This document shows positions 35,882 to 47,600 of a stretch of 64,000 nucleotides of DNA, in pieces; position 1 is the first letter of the stretch, and each line of letters begins with the position of its first letter. Under the pieces are notes generated by a model. It saw nothing but the letters and a program-made list of their open reading frames with translations. It was not told the origin of the DNA and did not search any database. The position numbers and the translations under genes are program-made. The DNA comes from Sinohyriopsis cumingii (taxonomy: Eukaryota; Mollusca; Bivalvia; Unionida; Unionidae): positions 158,539,053 to 158,603,052 of the forward strand of contig CM068825.1 in NCBI GenBank assembly GCA_028554795.2, in the 5' to 3' direction.

Positions 35882-36337
35882 TTGTTCCCAACTTTGAGGT
35901 TAGGGAGATTAGCAAGTTATTTGGAGGCCACATACTACTTCCCAAATTTACACAAATTGCTTGGATTTATAAAGGCAGAAAAGCAGCACCATAGGGGTAG
36001 AGCAGCTGGTGTGGCTATTGGAAGAATTGTCAACAGACAAAGAAATCGCTGCTGTCCATGTTGGATGGGACAAGATGTTGGAGACTGCAAATATGAGGTT
36101 GTTGGAATTATGGCAAATGAGACAGTGGAAATACTTGTAAAGTCCCAACTGCAATGGAAGAAAGAGAACCTGCATGTGCACAAAGAATACAAAAGAATTT
36201 CTGAATGCATTCTTGTGATGGTACACAAGGAACTATTGAGAAAAGAGACTACAAAAATTTCAAACATTGTTGAAATAACCAAGCAAGCTCCGCTGCTAGG
36301 CTTTCATAGAAACAAGGAAAGCACTGATGCAGACTAA
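35882..36337 (+). CDS. Unrecognised open frame, 151 codons
   Basis: I do not recognise this protein. The frame begins MFPTLRLGRLASYLEATYYF, is rich in charged residues towards its C terminus, and has no visible signal peptide, membrane segment or catalytic motif. It ends 88 bases before a 36-bp minisatellite. In this AT-rich region a chance or fossil frame of this size is quite possible. No splice-like boundaries or promoter signals support it. It may be part of a decayed repeat or pseudogene. Confidence 0.2.
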   Translation: MFPTLRLGRLASYLEATYYFPNLHKLLGFIKAEKQHHRGRAAGVAIGRIVNRQRNRCCPCWMGQDVGDCKYEVVGIMANETVEILVKSQLQWKKENLHVHKEYKRISECILVMVHKELLRKETTKISNIVEITKQAPLLGFHRNKESTDAD

Positions 36338-36425
36338 GTTGTTCTCAATGCATGTGGGAAAGTATACACAGTCTAGGCCACAAATGCTGTAGGACCTACT
36401 CCAGAGTTTTGTAGAAACTATTTCA

Positions 36426-36756
36426 TGGAGGACAAAAAGCATAGCTTGAAGATCTTCTACATGGAGGACAAAAAGCATAGCTTGAAGATCTTCCATATGG
36501 AGGACAAAAAAGCATAGCCTGAAGATCTTCCACATGGAGGACCTTAAAGCATAGCTTGAGGATCTTCTACATGGAGGACAAAAAGCATAGCTTGAAGATC
36601 TTCCAGATGGAGGACAAAAAGCATTGCTTGAAGATCTTCCACATGGAGGACAAAAAGCATAGCTTGAAGATCTTCCACATGGCGGACAAAAAGCATAACT
36701 TGAAGATCTTCCACATGGAGGACAAAAAGCATAGCTTGAAGATCTTCTGCACTGTC
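36426..36756. repeat. 36-bp minisatellite, 9 copies
   Basis: The unit GGAGGACAAAAAGCATAGCT then TGAAGATCTTCCACAT repeats nine times, one unit a base longer and one a base shorter. The period is a multiple of three, so 12-residue repeat peptides appear in several frames on both strands; these are not evidence of a gene. Confidence 0.95.
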
Positions 36757-37947
36757 TAAGAAGCACAACCAACTTGGCATGTCCTACTAAAAATTGATAG
36801 ATTATGCTCATTATACAGCAATAATGGTAAGGGAAATATTTTGGAACACGATATGTATACTAGCAGTTCCTAATGAGCAAGAATGGGAAAGTGACACATT
36901 TATTTCATTAATGGCATTGTCTTGTGCTTGCATACATGCCAACCCCTGACAAGGAAAAAGAGTAATCCAAGTGGACAAAAAGAGGAATCCAAGCAGAAAA
37001 AGAGGTATCCACAAAAATCATGCTAAAAATTCAATAAACAATGATTTATTTCCCCCTTTCGTCTTTTAACATCCTTTACTGCTTCAAGTTTTCATATGTA
37101 GCACTTTTAGCTTTAAAATGCAACAGATTTTCAAGTTGCATTTTAAAACACTTTGTACTAGCTGAGACTATAAATGTTTTGCACACCAGTAGAGCACAAA
37201 GTACTGGGTTACCGAGCCGGATCTGAATTCACTTTTGTTTGTTAACAATACTAAACAATCTCTCACAGTCAGCATTAGAATGGTAAAGAACCAATATTCC
37301 TTTCATAACCTGACAAAGAAGAGGAACTTTTTATCTTCCAGAGATTGTGTCTTTTAGCTGGGAAATAAGGTGCCACTGCACATCAACTCTATCTGCATTA
37401 AGTATATTGTCAGGTAGAATCCCAACTTTATACTTCAGGAATTCTCCTTCCAGATGATCCAAGGTAGACAAGGATGGTAATAGAAAGGGAAATCTCTTGG
37501 CAAAGAATCAAACACTTTTGAAGCTTTTTGACTGTCTCTCATTTACATCTGCAACTGAAGCATTTAAAAGCACTTCATCTTGACAGGGGAATTTCTGGAG
37601 CATATAATCACAGGCTGTAGATTAATAATCTCCAACATCATAAGACACCTTCACAGATAGAGTAGAATTGTGTTTTATGAATTTTCTTGCTTCTGCACCA
37701 ATAGCAAGATCTTCACTATCTTTCTATTAAAAACTCGGTAAATAACACCTCTGCATTTATAACATTCATGTCCGCACTTTAGTTCTGCTGCAGATAAGAA
37801 GTTACCTTAGTATTGGAGTTCGAAAGACGAGCTAATTCAATGGGTTTCTTTGTTTTCAAGTGTTTTTCCAAATAAAATTTACCAACATGCCCAATTTTAA
37901 AATCGTTTCCGCACAGACTGCAATGAGCATGATGCTGCCCTAGAATA

Positions 37948-39173
37948 CAGGGATTCATATCGTTGCTTAAAAATGACCCGTCATACATGTACTATATAGT
38001 ACATGTATGACAGCATAGCTGCCAACCTTCAAGGCTCACAATTAGTGAAAATAGGGATAAAAAGTCGTGAATTTGGACATAAATTCGTGAAAAAAATACC
38101 ATGATAATAACTCCATCCACTCTGACCACTCCATCCTCTCTGACTGTCAATACTACATTATATCAAGTTTGCAAAAATGCTTGATCGTAAATTTGTTTTC
38201 TAAACAGTTCAGACTTCTTGCCTACTGGTTGATCTTGGTGACTAAAATTGCTGACAAATTTTCTGCAGCTAAGGAGGCCCTAAAGTCTGTCTTTTTTTCC
38301 TCACTGAAGAAAATACTCTTTTGCTGTCACTGTTGCTGTGAGGAATGCATAGGAGCTGCAGCATTTTTGGTTCTTCCACAGGAAAATTTGGAAGCGATTT
38401 TCGAGTCCGGGAACATTTGTCAGAACAAATATTTAGCATGGTCTCCAGCTGATAAAGGTAGATTGTGTTCAATGAGAAAACTCACAAATAATGCTTCAGC
38501 ATTGGTAGCCTGCAGGTCTTCCGCCAAAGGTTTAAAATATTCCAGAGTTGAAATCTGCGAATTCTTAATTTTCCCAACTTCTACGTGTTTTTTGCAACCG
38601 ACATGCTTCCTCACATTGTCTCTGCGATGGCACACTAAGTGCAAAAAGCATGATGAATATCAATGTTTAATGGCAGAATGCACGGCCAAGTTTTGATATA
38701 TTCCAAATTAAACTTCACTTTTTGAGTAATACATTTCTTTTTCCTTGGTGGTGAAGACATTTTCAAGATCTTACATGCGATGCTGAACAGTAACTCAAAT
38801 CAGTGTTGGTGACACATGCGCTGAGCAAAATTCCGGTTAGGCCCCAGTTTGTAAAACTACTCTTATACATATAGATTAAAATAGGCTAAAATGCTTGCTA
38901 CCGGGCGAACTGTACTAATCAGCTGTAGATCTACTAATATCATGACCAGCAGTACCGGACCATTTCGGCAACTGCGAATATCACGAATAGCGCTTAACGG
39001 GAAATCGGTTATTTTATTAAAGATTTAAAATAATTGAGGATTAGAGAATTCGTGAATTTTTGGCTTGTGGCTTGAATCTGTGAATCGTTGAAAAAATTGT
39101 GAAATTCAAACCAAATTCATGAGGGTTGGCAGCTATGTGACAGGTCAATTTTAAGCAATGATATGAGCCCCTG
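37948..39173. mobile_element. Small palindromic element nested in copy 2
   Basis: Left arm CAGGGATTCATATCGTTGCT and right arm GCAATGATATGAGCCCCTG are inverted copies, each continuing inwards (AAAAATGACC / GGTCAATTTT). Removing the element inserted inside it leaves about 100 bases, a MITE-like palindrome. Nearly the same 11 bases flank it, TGCCCTAGAAT on the left and TGCCCGAGAAT on the right. The matching place in copy 1 (about 1310) is uninterrupted, which shows that it is an insertion. Superfamily not assigned; duplications of 9-11 bp would suit a Mutator-like element. Confidence 0.65.
38014..39137 (-). mobile_element. Innermost nested hAT-like transposon
   Basis: Ends CATAGCTGCCAACC and GGTTGGCAGCTATG form a perfect 14-bp inverted repeat. 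TGACAG flanks both ends (38008-38013 and 39138-39143). Minus-strand frames encode a finger-like N-terminal stretch (38420-38644) and a hAT C-terminal signature IPHSNSDSKRVFSSVRKKRQ (38269-38472) with the middle missing. It belongs to a different family from its host element, although the termini share the CAT(A)...GCCAAC theme and both have 6-bp flanking duplications. Confidence 0.72.
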
Positions 39174-39978
39174 TGCCCGAGAATGGAACACTGTATTATG
39201 TCATTCATGTATTGATCTTTGAAGGATTCTTTTTTTTGTCTTTTCCTGATCCACCTGTGAAATTCTCTGAAAAAATATATGTGCTCTAACACAAACATCA
39301 ACTAGAATACATAACAAGACTTTTAGCGCCAAATAGTAAAATTATTTCCACACAGCCTTCAATAGATGTCACGTGATGCTGCCCTTGTGTCCTCATCTTT
39401 GGAGGATTCTGTTATTTTTTTGTTTTGTTTATTTTTGGCCTTTTTCTAATCCATCTGTGAAATTATTTGAAAGGAGATAATTTTGCTCTCATACACGCAT
39501 CAACTAAAATAAATTATACTTTTTAGCGCCAAATACCTATAGACTGGTTCTGTACTAAATATAAATTAGAAAAAAGAATCTGCAAGTAAAGATTAAAAAT
39601 TAGAAAACCAGTCTGTTCTCTCCTCACAAAGCCATACAACTGCTAAAAATATAATACGTGGTCAAAAGTTTGAAAGTAGAACCAGCATGTTTCTGGGTAA
39701 CAGGATAGTTGCTATAAATAGAACATAATACTGTTAGGAAAGTGCAAGGACAAGCGTACTCTTATATTGTAGTTATGTAGAAGCCATCTTTTCTAATATA
39801 CGGTCTGTGGGATTAATGAGATGTTAATAAAAACAAGAAAACAAACAATTGATTTTTTGGGGGAAGGTGGATATACCGAAAAAGCGTAATCCATATACGT
39901 TTATGCATAAGGCATAATTTTGTGAAGAAAAGCATAATGATTATGCCAAAAGCATAATAGTTGGCATGTATGTGCTTG

Positions 39979-40469
39979 GGTGAGTTTTGGATTGATCAAG
40001 TACATTTTGGTGGTTTATTCTTTGTCCTGGAGTGAACAGCAATTGCATACAATGCACTTAAGACAAACACAAAGAAGCATTATCATATTTATTGTTGATG
40101 GTTCAATACAAATAAGAATAGACAACAATTATTAGCTTGTTTTAGAAGCTTATGCAAGATTTTATGATTTCAAAGAATATGCTAGTACCTTAATAACACA
40201 GGTACAAACATCAAAAAAGACATATGAACAAATAAATGATGTAATCCAGGTGAACAAATTGGTAGCTCAAACTGTTTCTATTAAACTATTTAAATGTAAA
40301 ATTCTGAAACCTGTTGGAATACTGGCAGCAGCTGATATTTTTTATTCAAGATTTTAATTAGGCTCCCCCACCTCCAATTACAAAACTAAAAAGTAATTTA
40401 TCATTTCTAACCCAATTAACTGCAGGGAGGCCAAAAAAAAAGCCATCTTCTTCGCATTTCAGAAGAAAT
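39979..40469. other. Stretch without recognised gene
   Basis: AT-rich sequence with nothing recognised. Confidence 0.4.
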
Positions 40470-40960
40470 GTAAGATTTTAAATTTGCCACTTTGGCAGCT
40501 ATGTTGGATGCAAGACTGGCACCATTTTTATTAAGAACAAACCAGACACCATAAAAAGACTTTTTGGTCAACACTCCATGTTGGTAAGACCAACCAGACA
40601 CCATAATAATAATGTTGATATAACTTTCCATTCAGGAGGATATCAAGATTTTCAAGCTGGTTGATACGGCTACTTTATTTAATATAGACATAAACATCAA
40701 TGTAATCTAGTTACAAATTATACCTCATAAGAAGTATTTTTAAACCACCATGTTGATATGTTTTCAGGTGGAGTTGTGATAAAGATTTTCAAGACAGCCA
40801 CCCCTCTTCTGATTTCAAAACCCAAAAGCTTAAAGGACATGAAAATGACACAAAACTATTTCATTTATCATTTCTAACCTAATTAACAGCAGGTGATCCC
40901 TAACAATGTCATCTTCCTTGCATTTAGATCAAACAGACGTTTCCAATGTAAATGATGAGA
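40470..40960. repeat. Degenerate repeat, first block
   Basis: Contains GCCACTTTGGCAGCTATGTT, GCACCATTTTTATTAAGAAC, ACCAGACACCATAAAAAGAC and CCATTCAGGAGGATATCAAG, all recurring in diverged form at 43040-44000. Confidence 0.5.
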
Positions 40961-42766
40961 AAAACTGTGGTTGTCTTCTGGTTCCTAGAAAAGTCCATTT
41001 TCAGTGAAGGGGTTGGAACTTTGGACTGCACATGCACAGAAAGTAAACACTATGTTTGCATCCAGTTTGTTTAATATCCAACTCTATTTCCAAAATATTT
41101 TTTAAAAAACAAAATATGTCCCCAAATTTGAAAACAACCACAGCAAGTAGTCTGAAGAATTGTAAATTTATTACACAAATTTATCAAAATAGACTCACTC
41201 ACATAAATATGGACAGTGTTAGCAGAAAAACTTTTGTTTGAAATATGAAGGCGAGTGTGCCTGGGACCCCCAAAAGATAATCAGGTTTGAAACTATGTCA
41301 GTGAATTAAATGAATAAGTTTTGTGCATTTTTCATATCATTCAGGCTTTTCATTTTAAAATCAGGAGTACAAACTGGAGGGGGGGTTAGAATACTAGAGT
41401 ATGACAGTAAGTATAAAGTGCAGTGTAGCAGCGTGTTATAAAACCCCACTTGCACCTAATTATCAGGGTCTAACATTTCATTTTCATTTTATTTTATTTT
41501 TAAATTTCAGCTAAACCATTTTTTCTGATATTTATTTTGTGAGAACTAAAAAGAAATTTCTAATTTCTCAAGCATGTGCACTTTTTTGCAGCCACAGGGC
41601 AAAAACAGTTTCACTGGGTTGTTTGTTGAGTATAAATCAAAGATATCTGAGTGCTGAATGTAACAAAAAAATGTACAAAAAGTAACGGTATAACCCATTT
41701 TATGTACTTTTCTGTCTTTTTCCTTTTTCTGAACTTTTTACCACCATATAATTTTATCTATCTGCATGCCTTTAATGGCCTCTTAAATGGAAATGGTTAT
41801 TCACTGAAAAAATGTGAGCTACCAAAATGTTATGAAATGACAAAGTTTCCCTTTGGGTAGTCCATCAGACTTCCACACGTTAGAAACCTGCCCACCCCTG
41901 GAAACACTTGGACAATTTTACAGGGCCCTCTTGTTCCCACAAAATAAAAGCAAATTTGAAATTGCAAACTAGAAAACATGGTCAAAACTCAAACAACATT
42001 TCAAAATGCTAGTAAGCAAACATCTCCAGATATCCTGGTTTGGCATATTTTTAACCAATTGAGCAAAAATGTAAAATGTCAGAACAAAATAAACTACAGT
42101 GAACAATTTAAGACAAAGTCATTAATGGGACAAATTCTCTTTGATTCTGATACAAATTTCCAAAAATTCAGATAACCCATTATCATAAACAATATCTTCT
42201 TATCATATAGAACATTACATTTGCTAGTAGTTTAAAGAACCACAAAACACAAAATCTGGACATGTGATTTCTTTTGACTCTGAAATACATCTGGGGACCT
42301 CAGAAATGATGTTATGGTTTTATAATAAAATTGTGGAATATTAAAATATATGAAATGTGTGAAACATCATTAATAACAAACAATACAGTCTGATATATTT
42401 CATGAAAACATTTTTCATGCAAAGTTCTACATACTGAGTGAAAATGGGCTAAGTTTTTCTTTTTATATTTATGATATTTATTGTATTTATATCTTTTTAT
42501 GAAAATGGATAATTTTAAAATAAAAGTTGAAAGCTTTGAATCTTTCATCCCAAATTACTAGAGCATTTGCATTATCTGTAGTTCTAGCCAAACAAACAGT
42601 AATATTCTTCACCATTTCAACAATATAATGGCATTTATTGATGGATATTTTGTAAATAGCTGTAAAAGTTCTTTATGTGGCTTTTTTATGGATCTAGGGA
42701 TCAAGTAACAAAAGATTTTTGATGCATTTAAATGTTTATTTTTTCTGATTTAGATTAGATGCATAA
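40961..42766. other. Stretch without recognised gene
   Basis: AT-rich sequence with short frames only. Nothing recognised. Confidence 0.4.
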
Positions 42767-42970
42767 CAAAAGTCCCTAAAAGTGACTGACACTCTACTGT
42801 CAGAAACAAAAGTCCCTAGAAGGGAGTGATATTCTACTGTCAGAAATAAAAGTCCCTTGAAGGACTGACACTCTACTGTCTGAAACTAGAGTCCCTTGAA
42901 GGGACCAACATTCTCCTGTCTGAAACAAGAGTCAACTTAAGGGATTGACATTATAATGTCTGCAACAAAT
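42767..42970. repeat. About 45-bp tandem repeat, 4-5 copies
   Basis: Copies of ACAAAAGTCCCTAGAAGGGA followed by GTGATATTCTACTGTCAGAA, with spacing changes between copies. Confidence 0.8.
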
Positions 42971-43039
42971 TTACAGTAATTCAAAATAATAGTCTTTCTT
43001 TTTTAGCTGGAAAGTGTTGATACCATCTGTGCTATTCCT

Positions 43040-44000
43040 CAGTTATAAGAGTTTCAAATTAGCCACAGTGGCAGCTATGTTGGATAAAAGATCAGCATAA
43101 TTTTCATTGGGAACAAATCAAACATCATTAAAAGTTGATTTTAGTCTGAACCCATTGTTGATATGAGCATCCATTCAGGAGAATTTTTGAGGTTTGATTG
43201 GCATCATTTTCATTCAGGATAAACTAGATATCATAATTAGTCTTTAAGTGAAAAATCCCATGTTCATATGACTTTCCATTAGGAGGAACTGCCATGGTGG
43301 CCAAATCATTACCATTTTTCTTTAGTACAAAGTAGACATCACAAGATGTCTTCCAGTGAAAAACTATTGTTGACATAACTTGATATAAAGAGCATTGGTG
43401 GATATTCTGAAGATGGTTTCCTCATGATGATAACTGATGTTGGATTGGCATTTAATTCTTACCAACCAGACACCATAAGAAGATTTCTGGTGAAAACCCC
43501 ATGTTGATTAACTTTCTGTTCAGGTAGATAACAAAATTTCCATGGTGGCTGTCAGATTAGTAGCATTGTCAGTTAGGAGCAATTAAACATCGTAAGAAGT
43601 ATTTTTGTAGAAAACCCCATGTTGATATGACCATGCATTCAGTGGAATTGTGATAATAGACTTTCAAGATGGCCACTGTGGTGGTGGCATTATTGGATGT
43701 CAGGGTTCAATTTTTTCATTTAGGACCAACTGGACATCACAAGATGTCTTCTGGTGAAAAACCAATGCTGATATGATTATTCTGAAAGAGTAGCAATAAC
43801 AAGATTGTCAAGATGGCTGCCATGATGGCCATACTGTACATCAGACTAGCACCATTTTCAAAAGAATCAGAAAGACATCATAGAAAGTCTTTTTATGAAA
43901 ACCCATGTTAACAAGACCATCCATTCAAAAGCAGCAATAAGATTTTCAAGATGGCTGCTGTAGTGGCCATATTGTATGTAACAACTAGACCTTGGGATGA
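43040..44000. repeat. Degenerate ~140-bp tandem repeat
   Basis: Six or so diverged units carrying, in order, TTTCAAGATGGCTGCCATGA, GCACCATTTTCA, ACCAGACATCATAAGAAGTC, GAAAACCCCATGTTGATATG and ACCATCCATTCAGG. Same family as 40470-40960. Positions are approximate. Confidence 0.6.
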
Positions 44001-44553
44001 ATGTATGTGCAATGTTTTATGGCAATCCTTCAAGTAGTTTGGAAGAAGTACTGACAACAAATTGGTACTAATAGTTGGATGCCAGATGCCAGACAACAGG
44101 TCATCCCATAAATTCATCTCCTCTATGATCACTAGCGCTACATATTTGGAAAAATTAGCAGTATGTATAAAGTCTCTAAGTTTAGTATGCTGCTGTATCA
44201 GTTTTGGTAAGTAAAATATACAGATGGATGAATAACAAGCACTGATAAAATAAAAAAAAATAAGATCAAGACTTGAAAAATTAACAACATTTCCATAACA
44301 AAAATATCTTGATACTGTATACAATTTTCAGATTACTGATCAAAACATACAAGACTAATATGAAACATGCAGCATGAATGCCAATATGGGCTGCATATGC
44401 ATACATAAATATGCACTGATTTTATGAGCAAAAATTGACAATCGAATAGTCTGGTTTTGGAATATGAATAAAACTTTCAGCTTTTAATTGACATACTGCT
44501 GATTCTAGGTAATTATATTTTGTATGTAAACCTTGTCAATAAATTCTCTCATC

Positions 44554-44618
44554 CTACTGCCCTGGTTCAACAGACAAAATCTGAATCACCTGACGAGCTC
44601 TCTGCACCTTTAGCAACT
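44554..44618 (-). CDS. C7orf50: C7orf50-like exon 3 (last coding)
   Basis: Acceptor ATTTTGTTTCAG. Two bases complete the split codon, then LLKVQRARQVIQILSVEPGQ and a stop (TAG at 44554-44556). It matches the human C terminus AQRIRQVLQLLS. The exon is only 65 nt and was found by reading for the conserved end. Confidence 0.85.
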
Positions 44619-47600
44619 CTGAAACAAAATAAAGTCTTTAGTTATAGTCAACATTTTTATAAAAGTTTTAATATTTACTGGCAACAATCAAATATATTTT
44701 TAGTCAAAAAAGAAGCTTTATCACCACAAACTTCCTGTAATGAAAGGTACTATGAAATTTGGACCTTTAAGTTTATCTGAGTTAAAGACAATCCATCCAT
44801 GCACTACTTATGACTGAAACTTGGGTGGCATTATACGGTGGCAGAAAAATCTTGCAGGCCAGGACAAGTTGGAAACTTTGCTGGACAATTTAATTTTCAT
44901 TTGCCCAGGATCTGGTATAAAGTATGAAGGAATATTTTTTTTCTTCAAGTTGCCTCCACCCAAATATTATTAGATTCCATCTTATTTCACTGAAGGGCTG
45001 TGTAACAATATGTATGCATCCATGCTTTTACGCATACATGCATCTGAATCATATACTATGACCAGAAATGCCCCTTTTATGCATACATGTATCTGAATCA
45101 TATACTATGACCAGAAATGCCCCTTTTATGCATACATGTATCTGAATCATATATTATGACCAGAAATGCCCCTTTTATGCATACATGCATCTGAATCATA
45201 TACTATGAACAGAAATGCCACAGATATTCTCAAGCAAACCTGTGTTAATGAAGTTTATTAACCTAACAACTTCAAGTGATTAGTGCAGACATTGATTTTG
45301 TTGTGAACTGTGTAATGATTGTCTCTGGTTCATATAACATAAATGACTGAGTGTCAAGATGAGATTTAATTTTAACTATCAGCCAATAAGAGAAAAAAAT
45401 TAAATGTACTCTCATCTGTGATTAGTTGACACAAAATCTCATGTGCGTGAGTTTTATATTCTGTGGACAGAGGCAGACACTTATCGTACCTAGGGATAAG
45501 TTATATAAGGTAGATATACACTTGTCTTACATTGGGATAAGTTGTATACGGGTAGACATGGATATACACTTGTCAAACATTGGGATAAGTTGTATACGGG
45601 TAGACATGGGTATACATTTGTCATACATTGGGATAAGTTATATAAGGGTAGACATGGATATACATTTGTCATATACAGGGACAAGTAATATACGGGTAGA
45701 CACAGATAGACACTTGTCATACATTGGGACAAATAATATAAGGGTAGACATGGATAGACATTTGTCATACCTGGGGATAAGTTATATAATGGCAGACATC
45801 AATATACATTTGTCATACCTGGGGATAAGTTATATAATGGCAGACATCAATATACATTTGTCATACATGGGGATAAGTTATATAATGGCAGACATCAATA
45901 TACATTTGTCATACATGGGGATAAGTTATATAATGGCAGACATCAATATACATTTGTCATACATGGGGATAAGTTATATAATGGCAGACATCAATATACA
46001 TTTGTCATACCTGGGGATAAGTTATATAATGGCAGACATCAATATACATTTGTCATACCTGGGGACAACTTATATGAGAATAATGTGGTAATTCCATATT
46101 TTTCCAAAATACACCACTCCCTCGATAACTCGCGAACCCACTTATAATGCAGGGGTTCGGCGTGGATCCCATTTTCTAGACCAGGAAATACCCCAAAATT
46201 TGATCTTTATTTTACTGAACTGGAAGAAAATCGCGATCAAAATTAGTAACAGAAACTTTGATATTTCACTCATTTTATCGTCGAAAAATGGTAGATAGGA
46301 CCATGAAATTTTAGTTAACATTATGAAAGTACCAACTTTTAATAAGAGGTCATATTTTTGTTATGTTTTCTTTCGAAACGACATCGTTAGTACACTGTAA
46401 ATGACATTATTCAACAACATTTCAGTCAATGAAAATGTCATGTCTAGTGGAGGCAGTATTTTAATAAATAAAAACCATTTAAATTAATTTATATCAAGTG
46501 AAATTTGTGTTTTAGTTCTATCTTTTAGATCTGTTTAATCATAAATGCAACGTGTGCTCTTGTATTTAAATGCAAAATGTGTATCTATTGTAACAGCTAT
46601 GTCTGCGAGTGTTCTCGGAGTACCTAATTTAATGCCTTCTGTGTTCTGACTTGTACTTGTTCTATTGTTGTGCTGATTTAAAAACTGACCTCCTTTGTAT
46701 TATCATGTTAACTGCATCTTTTGTATCAAATAAAAGAGGTGGAATAAAAGAAATGTTAAAAGGCATGCAAATCCTACATGCGTTAAGATCTAGCAGCCCT
46801 GATCACATGTCTGGTGAGTTCATTTAAATTCATCAATCGAACACAGTTATAAGTATTATTGTGTACGTAATGTAATTTAACTACCTTAAATGAACCTACT
46901 CAGTCATAAACGAGATCAAAGAGAACAAGGCAACCAAGTGAAATGACTACATAAAATAAAGAGCTTTGTTGCAACGAAATGGATCGTTGTGGAGAAAGGA
47001 GTTTCATAGAATTCTGAATTGGTGCTCAGAGATGAAAGAAGTTTAATTATTGGTTGCAATGAAATAATGTTATCAATATTTTAATAAATGAACAATACAA
47101 AAACTGAGTATCGAGGTAGATGATTGTTTAACAAATAAATGTCTCCAGTCTTTGATAAAAGGAATCTTGGTTTTTGCGATGTCTCAACCATTAGTCTGGT
47201 TCCATGGTCCTCACATCCCGCTTAGGACTCTGTTATCACTCACCATGCAAAGACCCAGACTAATCAACAACAACAAAAAGCAGTGATGCAATAAACATAC
47301 GTTTTCGCATACATATGAAAATTGTTGAAATCAGTTGGAAAAATGTCATTGATCGGTTAGATTTTGGGCATCTTGAAAATAAATGTAATTTATAAGAATA
47401 ACGAACTTATTTAGAAAAAGTGCTTTGACAATTAACCTCAGAGTGATTATAAAACAAGTATTCAGTCATTAACACACACACACACCACTGCGGTAGAGGG
47501 GATGGCATAGTGGGAGAACCCTCAGCTACTGGCTTTCATGTATAGTGCGGTTTATGTTTTTGGATCACGTTGTACGTGAGTTAGCAAGGGAGAGATGTGG

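Larger units (their letters stand above)
36931..39972 (-). mobile_element. hAT-like DNA transposon, copy 2 (longer, with nested insertions)
   Basis: It has the same ends as the element at 134-1885: CATACATGCCAAC at the left and GTTGGCATGTATG at the right, a perfect 13-bp inverted repeat. TGCTTG stands immediately outside both ends (36925-36930 and 39973-39978). The left end repeats the AAAAAGAGTAATCCAAGTGG text of copy 1. A minus-strand frame at 37779-37988 encodes a BED-like finger (CSLCGNDFKIGHVG then LEKHLKTKK), the transposase N terminus. The interior is interrupted by two nested insertions (37948-39173) and has a diverged internal duplication of roughly 190 bases around 39160-39540. It is not capable of coding. 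Confidence 0.8.

Noticed and set aside
35935-36282. Minus-strand frames of 92-115 codons opposite 35882-36337
   Set aside because: No domain, no splice signals, and overlapping frames in two phases; probably chance.
36426-36756. CRISPR array
   Set aside because: Units are continuous with no unique spacers; this is a minisatellite, as are the other arrays here.
36296-36811. 171-codon minus-strand frame
   Set aside because: Runs through the 36-bp minisatellite; the plus strand is also open in the same stretch.
46120-46190. End of a pogo-like transposon
   Set aside because: Only one possible end seen; no inverse partner or TA duplication found.
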